This document shows, piece by piece, positions 9,119 to 20,757 of a stretch of DNA of 64,000 bases. The first letter of the stretch is position 1; each line of letters begins with the position of its first letter. Source of the stretch: Fusarium oxysporum f. sp. lycopersici 4287 (lineage: Eukaryota > Ascomycota > Sordariomycetes > Hypocreales > Nectriaceae); the NCBI RefSeq assembly GCF_000149955.1, contig NC_030986.1, forward strand, positions 5,125,624-5,189,623, read 5' to 3'. The position numbers and the translations under genes were made by a program. The notes below the pieces were generated by a model. The model had not been told where the DNA came from, made no database searches, and saw only the letters and a program-made list of their open reading frames with translations.

Positions 9119-9700
9119 ATGTCCCTCACACTAGAACAAGAAATGGTCCATCTCGCACCAGAGCAACACGTCCGCGCAATCCTCCTCGCCCTTCTCGACG
9201 ACCGCGCCCTCAAAGCCGCTCACAATCCAGTGACCGGCCTCAAGCGCAAAGCCATGAACGACTTGTTTGTCTGTGTTCAGTGTGACCAGGCGTTTACGCA
9301 CGAAGATAACACTGAGACGTCGTGTCGTTATCATCCAGGTACGTTAACAAGCCCCTACTCTTCTGTGTGCATGTTTGTTGGGATGAAGCTGATGACGCTA
9401 GGGGAACTTGAAGTTGACGACACAGAGGATTTCTGGGCGGATCATGATGAGGATTGTCATGGGGAGATTGATACACCTGAGATGAGAGAGGAGATGCCTG
9501 ATGGATTCCGGTGGACATGTTGCGACAAATTAGGTGGACGAAAAGGTTGTACCAAGGGAAAACATCAAGCTGATCCGGCAAAGTCGCAGAGAGGTGGAAA
9601 TGTCCCGTCTGGCGGTGACCTGAGGAAGAACAATGGCGAACATTTACCTGTTTCAGATGAGGACACTGAAGAGGAGGAAGAAGGCGACGAGGAACATTGA
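9119..9700 (+). CDS. Small acidic CHORD-like Cys/His protein, copy B
   Basis: Exons 9119..9338 and 9402..9700; 172 residues when spliced. Same ordered motifs as copy A: CVQCDQAF, CRYHPG, WADHDEDCHG, FRWTCCDK, GCTKGKHQAD, here with the canonical CHORD Tyr-His-Pro-Gly. The C-terminus is strongly acidic (DEDTEEEEEGDEEH). The intron lies at the same codon and phase as in copy A, but is 63 nt, a multiple of three, and has no in-frame stop, so an unspliced transcript would encode a 21-residue insertion in the middle of the metal site. The homology to copy A argues that splicing is the productive form. The upstream leader is rich in CACTCA repeats (9040-9090). Confidence 0.82.
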   Translation: MSLTLEQEMVHLAPEQHVRAILLALLDDRALKAAHNPVTGLKRKAMNDLFVCVQCDQAFTHEDNTETSCRYHPGTLTSPYSSVCMFVGMKLMTLGELEVDDTEDFWADHDEDCHGEIDTPEMREEMPDGFRWTCCDKLGGRKGCTKGKHQADPAKSQRGGNVPSGGDLRKNNGEHLPVSDEDTEEEEEGDEEH

Positions 9701-10342
9701 TTCAATCCAATTGTATAATTCGAAAATAAATCTACATCTCTAACATCCAAGCAAGTATATCTTCAGTCTTAAAACCGTGTCATTCAATACGTAAACGAGA
9801 TCCCCAAACTCCCAACCTATGGATGATTGATATTGCACACCGCGATATTGCCACAACTTCTCCTCACGACATGAACAAAGATACACACAGAAAGAGATTA
9901 TAAATACCAAGAGACAAGAGCCCTGCTGAATCATACATAGCCCCTGGCCTTTGACAAATATTACATGACATAAAACGTTGCAGATAGTCTTGAGTCCTAA
10001 AATGACCCGGGCTGTATCGTTAGCCGTGCCAATCACCCGGTACTCCTTGCGCCTGAATGCACTTCAAATAATCTGTTTCCTCCTCTGCCATGCCGAATAA
10101 ATGTGCCCCCGTGACGATATCTGGTGTCACTATCATCCTCCATCTTTCCAAGAACAAAAGTCAATGTGAAACTGTCACACCCCAGGCCCGTGGTCTTTAA
10201 GTCATCTATGTTGTTCAAACATAAAAGGAAGCTCTGAAGAGTACCGCCGCAGAGGTGTTGGTCTTGGCGACACTGTATCATTGAGGCTAAAACGCTTGGG
10301 TGTTGTTCTTGAACCATCGGCTGAGTCTATATCATTGGGCTC
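9701..10342. other. Intergenic between convergent genes
   Basis: 640 bases between the CHORD-like copy B and the stress kinase, which end toward each other. No ORF with family resemblance; probably the two 3' untranslated regions. Confidence 0.5.
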
Positions 10343-12581
10343 CTATACCCCCATGACAGGAACCTTCTTGTTTCGCTTGCCCAGAAGGGTAGCGTTGTCC
10401 AGGTTGAGCTCGAATGCTCCTCGCTGGCGATTGCGCTCACGGACCTGCTGTCGAGCGGCCGCGGCGACTGTTGCCGAATGTTGGCCGTAACCTCTCTCAG
10501 CACGCTCCCGCTCACGACCCCGAGATTGTTGCTGTTGCTCTTGATCTCGGATGTTGGCCTTTCGCATACTTTGCTCAAGGGCCTGAGTCGCTGTGTTAGG
10601 CTTGGCAGCGGTGTTATCTTGACCATCGATCTGCATGACATCATCGTCTTCATCTTCCTCGTTGAGGCCACCGAGGAAGCGCGCTGGTGTGCCCTTGGGG
10701 CCGATCTGCGCTCTGCGCTTGCCCTCTTCCTCCTGACGATGAACGGCATAACCGACATCGAAGACCTCACGCAGGTTAACAGCGCCAGGAGATCGGAAGT
10801 CGTATCGCTTGCCAGACTCTTCGAATTTCGTAGCATCAAAGGCCCGGAGCATGCCATCAGCCTTCTTCATCTCATCTCGAGGAGTAGGTCCGTTTCCGGC
10901 GATCCATGGGTGAGCGAGGAACTCGGTAATCGTGAATCGCTTCTCAGGATCCACAGTCAAGAGATGGCTGATAAGATCCTGGGCAGACTTTGAGATCTCG
11001 TCCCACCATGGTGACAAGAAAGTGTACTGGCCCTTGGCGACTTTCTCAGTGAGCACCTCGATACTCTCATCATAGAATGGTGGGAAACCGCAAAGCAGAG
11101 TGTATAGCACACATCCTAGAGCCCACATATCGACTGATTTGGAGTATCGCTCGTCCTTTACGATCTCGGGTGCTGTGTAGCCAACAGTTCCACAGGGCGT
11201 CATGGTCTGGTTATCCCAGACAATCTTGGAGAGACCGAAATCGGCGATCTTGATGCGACCAATACCACCGGCACCTTGGCCGGGAATGAACTCGCCCTCG
11301 TCAACCTTGTCCTCATCACCAGGCTGTTTGGGTTTCGGGTGCTTAGAAGGCACCATAGGAATGGGCTCAAACAGAATGTTCTCAGGCTTGATGTCACTGG
11401 TAGGGATGTTAGTGATGATTCCAAGGCCGTGCAGAGGCGAATGACGTCAGGAGGGGCATCACCACTTCTGACATCAAGCGGCCCAAAAAGAGTCATGACA
11501 TACCGATGAACAACACCCTTCTCCTCGTGGAGATATTCAAGAGCCTTGGCCACCTGAACAATGACGTGTCGGGAAAGCTCCTCGCTAAAATATGTCAAGC
11601 GGACAATCTGGTGAAAAAGTTCACCACCTGGGGCAAGTTCCAGAATGATGTAATAATATTGCCTCGATTCGGAGAATTCGACGAGCTTAATAATATTGGG
11701 GTGGTCGAGTTGGCGCATAATCTGGACCTCCTTCAAGATATTTGATCGCTGCAGGAGTGTCAGTATTCTGCCTCGCATGTCCTCGAGTCTAAAGGCTGGC
11801 TATCCCCGCCATCAAGACAGCAGGAACTGACTTCAGACGGGGACAGCGTTGGCCCAGACATAGGAAAGAAATAGTAACGTAAGGAGAATCTTCTCGCACC
11901 TCTGCTGCCTTCGGGACTTTCTTGAAGTCTGGATGTAAATGCTTATTGCCCTATGAAAGGGGACAACCCCGTGTTGGTAAATGGGGACCCAAAGAAAGAG
12001 AAAGCAGACGAATGAAAACCACAAGAAACATCAGAACAAAAGGAGATAGGGTGACAGATACAGACGACCCCGGTGTTTGCTTACCTGCATACTGTTCATC
12101 TCGTACTTGCGTACTACTTTGATAGCGACCTCGCCTTGCTGACCTGTTGTGTCGCGGGCACGGTAAACATTGCTGAAGGCACCATCACCCATCTTGTCGA
12201 CGAGTTCCCAGCGCTCGAGGCCGGGGTAACGAGGGAATTTGCTCTTGCTGGCATTCTCCTCGGCAATAAGCTTGGCGAGCTTCTCATCGTCGACGCGCTT
12301 CTTGCTCTTGCTGCGTGCGTAATCATCGTCGCCATATTCGTTTCCGGGCTCTTGTGCCCGTGCGTAGTGGGTGTTACTGGGGTCTGATGCTGTCTTGTGC
12401 TGCACTGTGGGCGCCTGTTGCTGTTCTGTCTTGCGTGGAGCCTCTTCAGGAGCAGCGGCACGAGCTTGCTTGCCTAAGCAACCATTGTCAGCGACTGATA
12501 AAAACGGGCCAAACTTGGCAGAATAGTGGGTTAGAACATACCGTGCCGGATAAAGTTCTTGAGTTGCTGAATGGTAGACAT
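10343..12581 (-). CDS. rck2: RCK2/Srk1-type serine/threonine protein kinase (MAPK-activated, CaMK group)
   Basis: Exons (minus): 12581..12542, 12473..12085, 11748..11504, 11396..10343; 575 residues. Kinase domain begins at WELVDKMGDGAFSNVY (about residue 102, intact glycine loop), ATP-binding Lys132 in VAIKVVRK, HRD with Asp226 spliced across intron 3 (VVHR-DIKPENILFEP), DFG at 277 and the APE-like TAPEIV. A roughly 30-residue Gly/Pro/Glu-rich insertion sits between the catalytic loop and DFG, a hallmark of the Rck2/Srk1/Cmk2 group. The C-terminal tail after residue 430 is rich in Gln, Arg and Asp and ends NKKVPVMGV. In yeasts these kinases are substrates of the Hog1/Sty1 stress MAPK and modulate translation and mitosis. 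Intron 2 is 336 nt, long for this genome. Only the start MSTIQQLKNFIRHG agrees with the splice. Confidence 0.9.
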
Positions 12582-13575
12582 GGCTGGAGAAATTGTCGCT
12601 TAGGCGCGACAGTCGCCTGTGAGAGAAAAGGTCGTGAGGCCTTGGGCCAACTTTGGTAGCAAGTAATGGGCGATTGGACGTCTTTGAGAGCAGTAGTTGC
12701 TTCTAATGTGTAGTGCAACCAAAAACGGGTTTCGTTGACCTAGCCTAGAGCTATTCCGTCTTGGAGTCGTAGCGAGTCGTGATCGTAAACGTGAGCTTTG
12801 TTTGGTGTGTCGCAAGGCGCGGGCAATATTATCATAAAAGACGAAATGGGATAGATTTCTTGACGGAAGCAGGAAAACAGGGTTGGACTGCTCTGTGGAC
12901 GATGCGGGGTTTAGCAGGTCTACTCTAGCGGACGGGAGCGTTTCTTGTTTGACGTTTGATGTGAGGGTGTCGTAGAAAGTCGAGTAGTGAAGAGATGAGT
13001 AAGGGTTAACGTTGTGAGTCGAAAAGTGACACAGATGTTGGAGGATGGAGAAGAAAGAGAAAAGAGAAGTCGTCCCAAGGGAAGAAACCAGGAAAAGGAA
13101 ATCGATTGGGATAAAACTGCCTTGCGCTGGTTGCTTGTTTTTGTTCGAGGCAATGCAAGGCAAGGTCAGGTATGGTAAGGTAGAGCCTGGTTTCTTTTTG
13201 ACGGGGGGAGGACCGAGATTTGAGAGGTGACGAAAGGGAAAGGGTGGGCAGCCCACTTGGAGTGGCAGCCCAGATTTTTAGCAGGATTCTAGGCCAACGC
13301 CAGGCGGATCGAGTGGGGATGGGGGGCGTTCCCAGCGGGAAACCTTGGAAGACACAGGGGTTTGTAGTCAATTCAGTGAGGAAATTGGCGGGAGTCGAGG
13401 AGCTGTGGTCTGGGGAGTGAGGTCACTGAGTGAACAAGAGAGGTCAATCTCGGAGACTATTGCCCTGAATGTACTGTATGCATGATTACAGCTGAAGCAG
13501 AGTATTTGTAAGACGCTGGCGAGTGAAGGTGAATGACGATGGCTGTCAAAGCTAAATAGACAACGAGGTAAATAC

Positions 13576-13605
13576 AGTCCAGTCCAGTCCAGTCCAGTCC
13601 AGTCC
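13576..13605. repeat. Microsatellite (AGTCC)6
   Basis: Six perfect AGTCC copies followed by degenerate AGTCA units, about 1 kb upstream of the kinase start codon. Confidence 0.95.
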
Positions 13606-14018
13606 AGTCAGTCAGTAGTGGTGATAGCGGGGTATCCAATGAAGAGACTCGCTGTGACGTTGACAAGTTCAGCTCGTAAACAGAAATCTCGAGACGAGGG
13701 AAAGAAAAGAAAATAAACAGTCAAGATGTTGAGTTAAGGATAGAGCCTCATATTGACATAAAACGTGCCGACTAGACTCTATTCGAAGTCGTGGGCGTGT
13801 ATTGTAGATGATAGACACACGATGAAGTCACCCAAAGCGTCAATCAGTACCAAAGTCCCCGCGATATCGTCACAGCCGCCGGAGTACTGATGCATCCCGT
13901 CCGTCACTGACATACAAAGATACAAAGCTGCCTGTGTCTCCCCCTAACGGAATGACACAAATCACCGCAGGCAGAGAGCAGAAGTGAGAGAAGGGGTCCA
14001 GGTGCACACCCACGCAGC

Positions 14019-14036
14019 GATGATGATGATGATGAT
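14019..14036. repeat. Microsatellite (GAT)6
   Basis: Six perfect GAT triplets, in non-coding DNA upstream of the kinase. Confidence 0.95.
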
Positions 14037-16016
14037 GGCATCACCTCTCTCACCCATGCTCCGCGCTAGGGTGCCATGCCATGCCATGCATGTGCTTCGT
14101 CGCTTGTTAGTGGCATCATCGGTTTACCTTATCATTTACGCATATCTCGAGGCTAATACCTCATACCTACATCCGTCGTTTCTTTTTTGGAAAAAAATCC
14201 ATCATGACTACAGCAACGATTCGATAGACAATCCATGCATTGGAGATAATTATTGCTTGTACGTAAATGGTGCTCCTGGCGAGATCTCCGCCCTATGACG
14301 CTGGTGACGACATCACGCTCTCTGAGAGTGGATATCTGAAGATGCCAGCGCCCAATTAGAGGATCTAGAGCCCTGCGATGTCTTGGCTTGGTGGCGGCTG
14401 TTCCAGTGGGTTGGCTACTGAGAATGAAATCACAGCAAGCTGGAGCTTCACTCACTGCAAGGTTCCCCAGGCCGGAATCATCCATCAACGGATGGAGTTT
14501 AATCTCGTACAAGAGATGAGTTTCTCGTGATGGTCTGACTGAATTCGAAACCGTCTATTTATTGAGTTTGATTGATAACGCGAGCCTCCACCTCCAGAGT
14601 CACTCACTCCACAAACTGATGTTCGTGTCCATCGTACTGTAACACTATTTCACATCATTACTTTTTCCTTTTCATATCCGTCGTATCACCTCAGGGCAGA
14701 TCTGTTCCTCAACGAGTCAGAGAAAGCCACCTGTATCGCAATACTTATTCTCCCTCAGCTGGATTGCTTCACTTTTGACAAGAATGGAAAATGTTGACCG
14801 AGATGCTGATCATGACGATACTGCACCTGATACTGTACAACCACTCAATTTCATCCACCGTCTATTATTATCTCTTGTCTTCCATCTAGACAAATGCAGC
14901 CTGTCTCAAAACAGGCTTTTAAATTCGACCTGGACTGGGCTGGCTGCTGACAGTACAACACCACTCGGACGTTACTTGGCTTTATGCTATGTTTGTTACC
15001 TGCTGGCCCGGTCTGGATCTCTATTTCAGACCCTGGCTGCATATTACCAACATGCCAAGGCTGCTCATATTCCCTCTTGATTGGATTTCCTCGGAACCTA
15101 ACGTCTTCCCAGGGCTTATAGCTCACCTGGTAATGGGAACATATGCTCCGTATTGAAAAGCAAAAAAACTCATCGCAAAATTCGATGAAACAGCATGGAC
15201 AATGCTGGTTATCCCTCATCCGCCCTTGGTTTGTACAGTATGGGCTTAGCTTATCCGGGCTGTAAGAAGCTCTGTGCGAGGGTCTAGACCACGATAGCCA
15301 GGGATTCATGGTGTTGTCAGTAGGCACACCGATGGGACGCCCGAAACGACTCTGGGCCATGTGCTCTAGCCTTTCTCATAAGCGCCGTGACGCGGCAGTG
15401 AGTTCTGATAATTATTTCCGCTGCCTAATTGAAGCTCGTGAGGTCATTACGCGGCTAGCAGCATTACTGATATCATCCAGCTTAAACTCTCATAATGGTG
15501 GTGTCTCAGCTATACTGACCAGGGGTTTCGAGACTGCTACAGAAACCCTGATTTGATGCTTGTTGGTTGGATGCCGTTCCTGGAACTTTGTCTCCATCAG
15601 GATCTCGGCACTTGGAGACAAGCGATTTTGACTTCAGACCCTAGGGGAGGTAAGAAAACTCGGGACCTTGACCCTGAGTGACAGAAAGACTTAGGTAAGC
15701 TGTCATAATTTTAGGAGGGCTTTTGCAAAGTTTATTTTGTCATTTGGAATGAAAGTCCTAAGTTTTCTTGGTCCAAGGAGAGACCCTGTCTCTTGGTACC
15801 GATGAACAAATTACTGGTTCTTGAATCTTCTTTCTTCAGCAGATTGACTCATTGAGATATGATTCAGCTGGGTAGCATTGGAGTTCATCGTGCGAGAACC
15901 ACTCATTATTCCCTGGTGTAAGAACCGAAACATCGTCATCACGCAATATGAACAGACTCGACCTTTGAATTCATTGAATAATTCATAACATAACATATCA
16001 TGAAGAACATGTCTTC

Positions 16017-17719
16017 CTACAACTTATAGCATCGATAAGGCACTGCGCGACTTTCGGCATATTCTCTCAACTGCCGATTCTTCCAGCCATAGAACATCCT
16101 CAGACCCAGGGCCACAACTGACACAAACAGCAACAGAGCCGCATTGACCCAGTGCCCTGTCGTGAATCCTCCTTCTCGCTGTGAGGTCTGGTAGATCCAA
16201 ACACCAGGGATCTGTCCAATTCCCCCGCCGAGACTAACGTTGAGGGCAATGGCAAGACCGGTAGAGGCCGTCGTAAACACATTGGAGCTGAGCCATCCCA
16301 GCATGGGTGGCATGCATGCAAAGGAGCCGGCCGTTGCCATTATTAAACCTCCGTAGCGGGCTGCATAGGCGTCGGCCGGGAGCGCAGCCGATATAATGAA
16401 GCCAATAGCGCCCACGGCTGCAGCCATGGCCGTGTGAACGCCTCGGGCGTTGAAATGGTCCGCCGACCAAGCCACCAAAACCTGGCAGACTGTTGTGCAC
16501 GGTCAGTTTTGCTAACTTCTTAAAGCCAAGAAAGCAGGCTCAACTTACCATAAGCAATGGCCCACGGAGGCACCGTCATCAACTGTGCTTTCAAGTCGAA
16601 ATATCCCAAACCAACGGTGATTGAGGGCGCAAACAAACTCAAACTCGCGAATGCCGGCCCAGACGCAAAGTAAATTGCATAATGCGCATACAATCGCCAG
16701 TCCATCAGGGTTTCCTTGGCTTCTGCCCAGTTCATCGTCGGATGCGATTCCTTAGAACCCTCATAGTACAATCGATGAATAGCCATATCCTTCTCTGCTT
16801 CAGATAACCATTTTGCCCGCTCCGGATAATCGGGTAGGAAGAAGAGAACCAGGAAGGCGGCTAGGCAAGACGGGATGCCCTCAATGATGAAGAGCCAGCG
16901 CCAGCCAGAGAGACCAGCTGTGCCGTTCATGTGGCCGATGCCATAGGCAATTGCGCCGCCAAATGCGCCGGCGAGAGTGGCAGATGCGAGGATGAATGCG
17001 ACGCTGAAGGTTCGAAGTTAGCATCTCGACCGTTGGGCCACGACAGCTGGTAAAGCTTGGACACGGAAAGACTTACCGAACACTGCGCTCATCATGCTTG
17101 TACCAAAATGTCAAGTAGTATACCAACCCAGGAAACAACCCAGCTTCGAAAACACCCAGTAGGAATCGCACAGCTGTAACACTGCCGAAGTTGTTGGTGG
17201 CAGCCGTCAATATCGTCATTGCACCCCAGCAAAACATGAGAAAAGCGAGCCAACGGCTGGGTCGCAATTTCTTGAGTAGCATGTTACTTGGAACTTCGAA
17301 CACCGCATAGGATACGAGGAAGACCATGAGGGAGATAACGAATTGGTGGTCGGTCATGTTGGTCTCGCGCTGCATATCGTTGTTGGTCGACGAATTGAGG
17401 ATCATGGCGTTTCCGATATTCGTTCGATCGAGGAAGGATAAGAAATAGATGGCGCCTGATAGTGGGATGATGCGTAGGTCTTGTTTCCAGAGAAGACCCT
17501 TCTCGAGGGGGCTTATAGCGTCGCCATAGTGAACGTGGGCGTCCTAGGAGACGTAATGTTAGTATTCGCGACGTTGGTGGCATGCGCACAAGTTGCGCAG
17601 AGGGTGAGGAGGGTATGTACAACGTCTTTTCCGAGAGTCGAATCGACATCGTCAACGGCGGCCGGAGGAGGGAACGGCACGGGAATGGGGACCTTTTCCA
17701 TTTCCACGTCGCTCGACAT
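16017..17719 (-). CDS. MFS transporter, anion:cation symporter (Dal5/allantoate permease-like) family
   Basis: Exons (minus): 17719..17621, 17543..17077, 17003..16549, 16489..16017; 497 residues. After a hydrophilic N-terminus, LRIIPLSGAIYFLSFLDRTNIGNA is helix 1 with the ACS-type DRTNIGNA motif, followed by VISLMVFLVSYAVFEVPSNM (helix 2), LRPSRWLAFLMFCWGAMTI, the RFLLGVFEAGLFPG motif, WRWLFIIEGIPS and PDYPERAKWLSEAEK in the central loop. Helices 7-12 follow, with IPGVWIYQTSQREGGFTTGHW near the end. ACS members carry allantoate, ureidosuccinate, vitamins or dipeptides with protons across the plasma membrane; the substrate here is unknown. Frames join cleanly at introns 2 to 4. The first exon (33 codons) is less certain: its donor is GTACAT and the acceptor CTCCTAG. 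Confidence 0.88.
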
Positions 17720-19881
17720 CCGGCCTGTGGCTACTCAGTGGCCGTGATGCGACGAGATGGAAGAAGATGGTGTTTGTTTTTCGATGTCGTCGATGGAACG
17801 GTTCGAGAAGAGTTGAGATCGGCAGGAGGGGGCGAATAGATGATCGGTTCGTTTTCCGTCTTGTGACACCGTCAAGAGCCGAGGGTGGTTTGTTTGTGGT
17901 TGTTGCTATTGAGATAAGATATGGACTGGACAAAAGAAAAGAAAAGAAAAGAGATGAGAGATGAGAGATAAACGCCAAGAATGATCAAGACCGGGTTACG
18001 GACGGATATATATGGATGAATGTATATATCTCAGACCTAGACCCAGACCCTGGACCCCTCAGGGAAGAAGGAGATGAGCTGGATGTAATAAAGGGAACTG
18101 AGGCGGAGCGAGGCGCCTTCCCAGTGATTGGAGTCAATCGGATCGGAAGTAATGCAGAAGTGGGTGGGTAAGTTGGTTTAAGGTAGAGGAAGTGCACCAA
18201 TGGATTGAGTTTAAATTTTCTGGGCGTTTTGCACTCTTGACTCTTTTTGGGTTGGCAATTGTACACGACCTGGAAATAAGGGACGAGGAGGGAGTACAAG
18301 CACAAGCACAAGCACAAGCAATGAGCACGAGACACTCTTGGTCTTGTCTTGTTCTTGGTATTGGTCTTGGGAGCCAACAGAAGACAAGCAACAAAATGCG
18401 GGGAGGGGGGAGACTTTGACTTTTAAACAAGCTTCGCTTCCAGATGCAGATGCAGATGCAGCTGCGGATTCTCTCACATTCTGACACTCACTGACTGAAT
18501 CTATTCAATGCATCCATCCGCTACTCTCGCTCGCTCGCTCGGCAAAACGAGAGGATCCACCGCCCGCCGATCAGATCACCACTCGGACTGCTCCAATGAC
18601 TCGCAGTGGCGCCATGAATGGGGTACTATTTGACTCTTGTTTGAAGATGTTATCTTGAGCAAAGAATGCACCTTTCCTTCACTAGTTAACCTTGTACGCA
18701 TCCCGTATTAATGCGCTGTGTTGTCCTGTAAGCTCACCTTTTCCGGCCTGAACAACTCATCACTCTCAGTAAGCAGCACAGCACAGCACAGCACAACACG
18801 ACACTCTCATCTTCAAACGGTTACACCCGTCACTCTTCCCCGTAACTGCAACTGTAAATGTAACAGTGAATTCAATGCAAATGCCCCAAGGTAACTCTAC
18901 CCGCGCTCATCGCGGGAATACAAACGATCTTCTGTCTTTTTTTTCGCTTCTGTCTCCCCACTCTTTATGATCTTCACTCGTATATCCGAGCTGATGGTCC
19001 AGTCCAACAAGGTGAAATTCTAAATCCAAGGCAAACGAAAACCTTGAAGCATATGAAAGAAAAGTCTTATCAAAACAGGCGGAGGCTCCGCTTCGGCAAT
19101 CCTACTCTAACCCTTCAGCACGTAAACTGTGACTGTGACACCAAAGACCACCCCAAACCAAGCGGGGGCATAGGACAGGGAATAATTGAACAAGAGGTGC
19201 CCAATGCGTGATGAATTCTCAATTTTCAACAGTAGCCGCCATAATGGCCCGATTATACAAAACTTTTCTTTCATAGTTTGCGTCTGTATCCTTACCAATC
19301 ACTCAATTTCTGTTTCTCATAGTCTCAAATTTTCGCTTGACGGCCCTTTTCTCTGTGTTCCACAGCTCCGAGTTGCTCTCCCAAAGAGGCAGATTCTTCG
19401 GCTCCGGGTCCGGCCGGTCGATGGCCCGATGCCGGAGTGCTTCTGTCCTGGGGGGACAGCTTAGACGTGAAGATCATTTGCTTGTTCGCAAATCACAGTA
19501 AGCCGTGTTGTCCTATTAGAGCCTGTAATTCCTAGATAGGTATCCCGAAGAAGAAACAGGTCACGAATTGAGTCTGCGCCATGCAACCCAACGCACGGCA
19601 CATCCTCTCCAACATCGCGAATCTTGGTAAAGGGTGTCCGACCTCGGGTTTGTGTTGTATCCGGCTGATCAATTGATATTGAGTATCTTCCAGTATCTGA
19701 CTAAACCATCGGCAAGTTGTTTACAAAGCCCGAGATCCCTGATGCCTGACATGATCAGCCGGTCTGTCACCAATGTTGCATCAGCCAATTCGACTTCAGG
19801 TCACTTGACTGTTGAAGCTGCATGATGACGTTCATTCGAAATAACTGATAAAACTATGCCTTTAATTCCGTACATCCGGAA
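17720..19881. other. Intergenic, 2.2 kb upstream of the MFS transporter
   Basis: Promoter and leader side of the transporter gene and 3' side of the DUF1275 gene. It is rich in short tandem tracts: CAAGCA x4 (18297), CAGATG repeats (about 18443-18462), CTCG repeats (about 18525-18541) and GCACA repeats (about 18775-18795). No gene supported. Confidence 0.5.
18297..18320. repeat. Tandem repeat (CAAGCA)4
   Basis: Four perfect hexamer copies in the upstream region of the MFS transporter. Confidence 0.9.
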
Positions 19882-20757
19882 CTAATTCTCCTCCGTTTCT
19901 TCCTCTGAGCGCCACAGGAACCATGCGATGACCATGCAGAGCTTTAACCCTGCGGCGATCCATAAGGCTCCCGCAATGCCGACAGAGCTTTGCGCAAACA
20001 ACCCGCCGGCTATCACACCGACAAGTAGTAGCGTCGGCGCAGCTGCTCGCTGATTCCTCGACACGTTGTCCAATGCGAACAGCTCTTTGTCGGAGAACAA
20101 GTCGCAATACACACTTGTCAGGACCAGGCTGATAAGAGCGTTCTGCCTCAGAGCTCGACTTGCTACAGCTTGTCCACAGCTCTGGAAGGCCATGAGAGCG
20201 ATTGGCACTAGTACATTCCATGCCAGGCTATCCGTGTTCGGGCCAGGCGGTCGCAAGGTCACGATCAACGCAGCTGCGCTTGTGAGAAGGGCCTGGATTG
20301 TGAAAGATGCACAGAGAACCCAGCGACGTCTAGGAGAGACAAGCCGATGGAAGCGAGCAAATAGGAAAGAGCCGAGACAGAAAGATGCGATAGACAGAGC
20401 GGATTTGTATAGACGAGGGCCAGGAGTCGATGTCGCGAAGCTTGCCAGCCCGAGACCGACATATACAGTGTTTCCTGATTCCTATTAGCCATCGATCTTC
20501 TTAGTCGTTGCTATAAGTTACTGACCTGTCTGCATAGACACGAATGTTCCCCAGACCTGGATAGAGGAGCTGTCGAGAAGTCCAGTTACGACATAACAGG
20601 CCAGTAACACGGCATCGGCCCACGAACAAGAGACATCATGTTGTAAACGCTCCTTCCAAGACTTCTTCTGGGGTCTAGAGAGTGACGATCCCAATAGTGG
20701 TGTTTCCTCGTCTCTCACAACGGTGTTGCGAACACCACGATCTACCGCCCTTACCAT
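19882..20757 (-). CDS. DUF1275 (YoaK-type) integral membrane protein
   Basis: Exons (minus): 20757..20526 and 20474..19882 (51-nt intron); 274 residues. The N-terminal 45 residues are hydrophilic, then SWADAVLLACYVVTGLLDSSSIQVWGTFVSMQTGNTVYVGLGL (spliced within the Gly of QTG-NT) is the family signature: a first helix, a small loop and MQTGN. Four to five more hydrophobic helices follow, for example SALSIASFCLGSFLFARFH and LLLVGVIAGGLFAQSS, with a charged tail EEETEEN. The family is widespread in bacteria and fungi; its biochemical role is unknown, so none is assigned. The alternative acceptor CTAATAG five codons upstream would destroy the MQTGNT motif, so I chose the GAATCAG acceptor. Confidence 0.85.

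Larger units (their letters stand above)
12582..16016. other. 3.4 kb without a supportable gene, upstream of the stress kinase
   Basis: Both flanking genes are on the minus strand, so this is the promoter and leader of the kinase plus the 3' flank of the MFS transporter. The part up to about 13430 is pyrimidine-rich on the minus strand and looks like an extended leader. It contains an AGTCC pentamer tract, a GAT tract and an imperfect inverted repeat near 15.7 kb. ORFs of up to 218 codons on the minus strand have no ATG or no family resemblance. Confidence 0.5.

Noticed and set aside
12600..13256. 218-codon open frame on the minus strand upstream of the stress kinase
   Set aside because: It has no ATG at its start, the composition is Pro/Leu/Ser-rich pyrimidine translation, and it lies in the likely 5' leader.
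14784..15080. 98-codon ATG ORF on the plus strand (MENVDRDADHDD...)
   Set aside because: No family resemblance, no splice context, overlaps an equally long antisense frame; judged chance.
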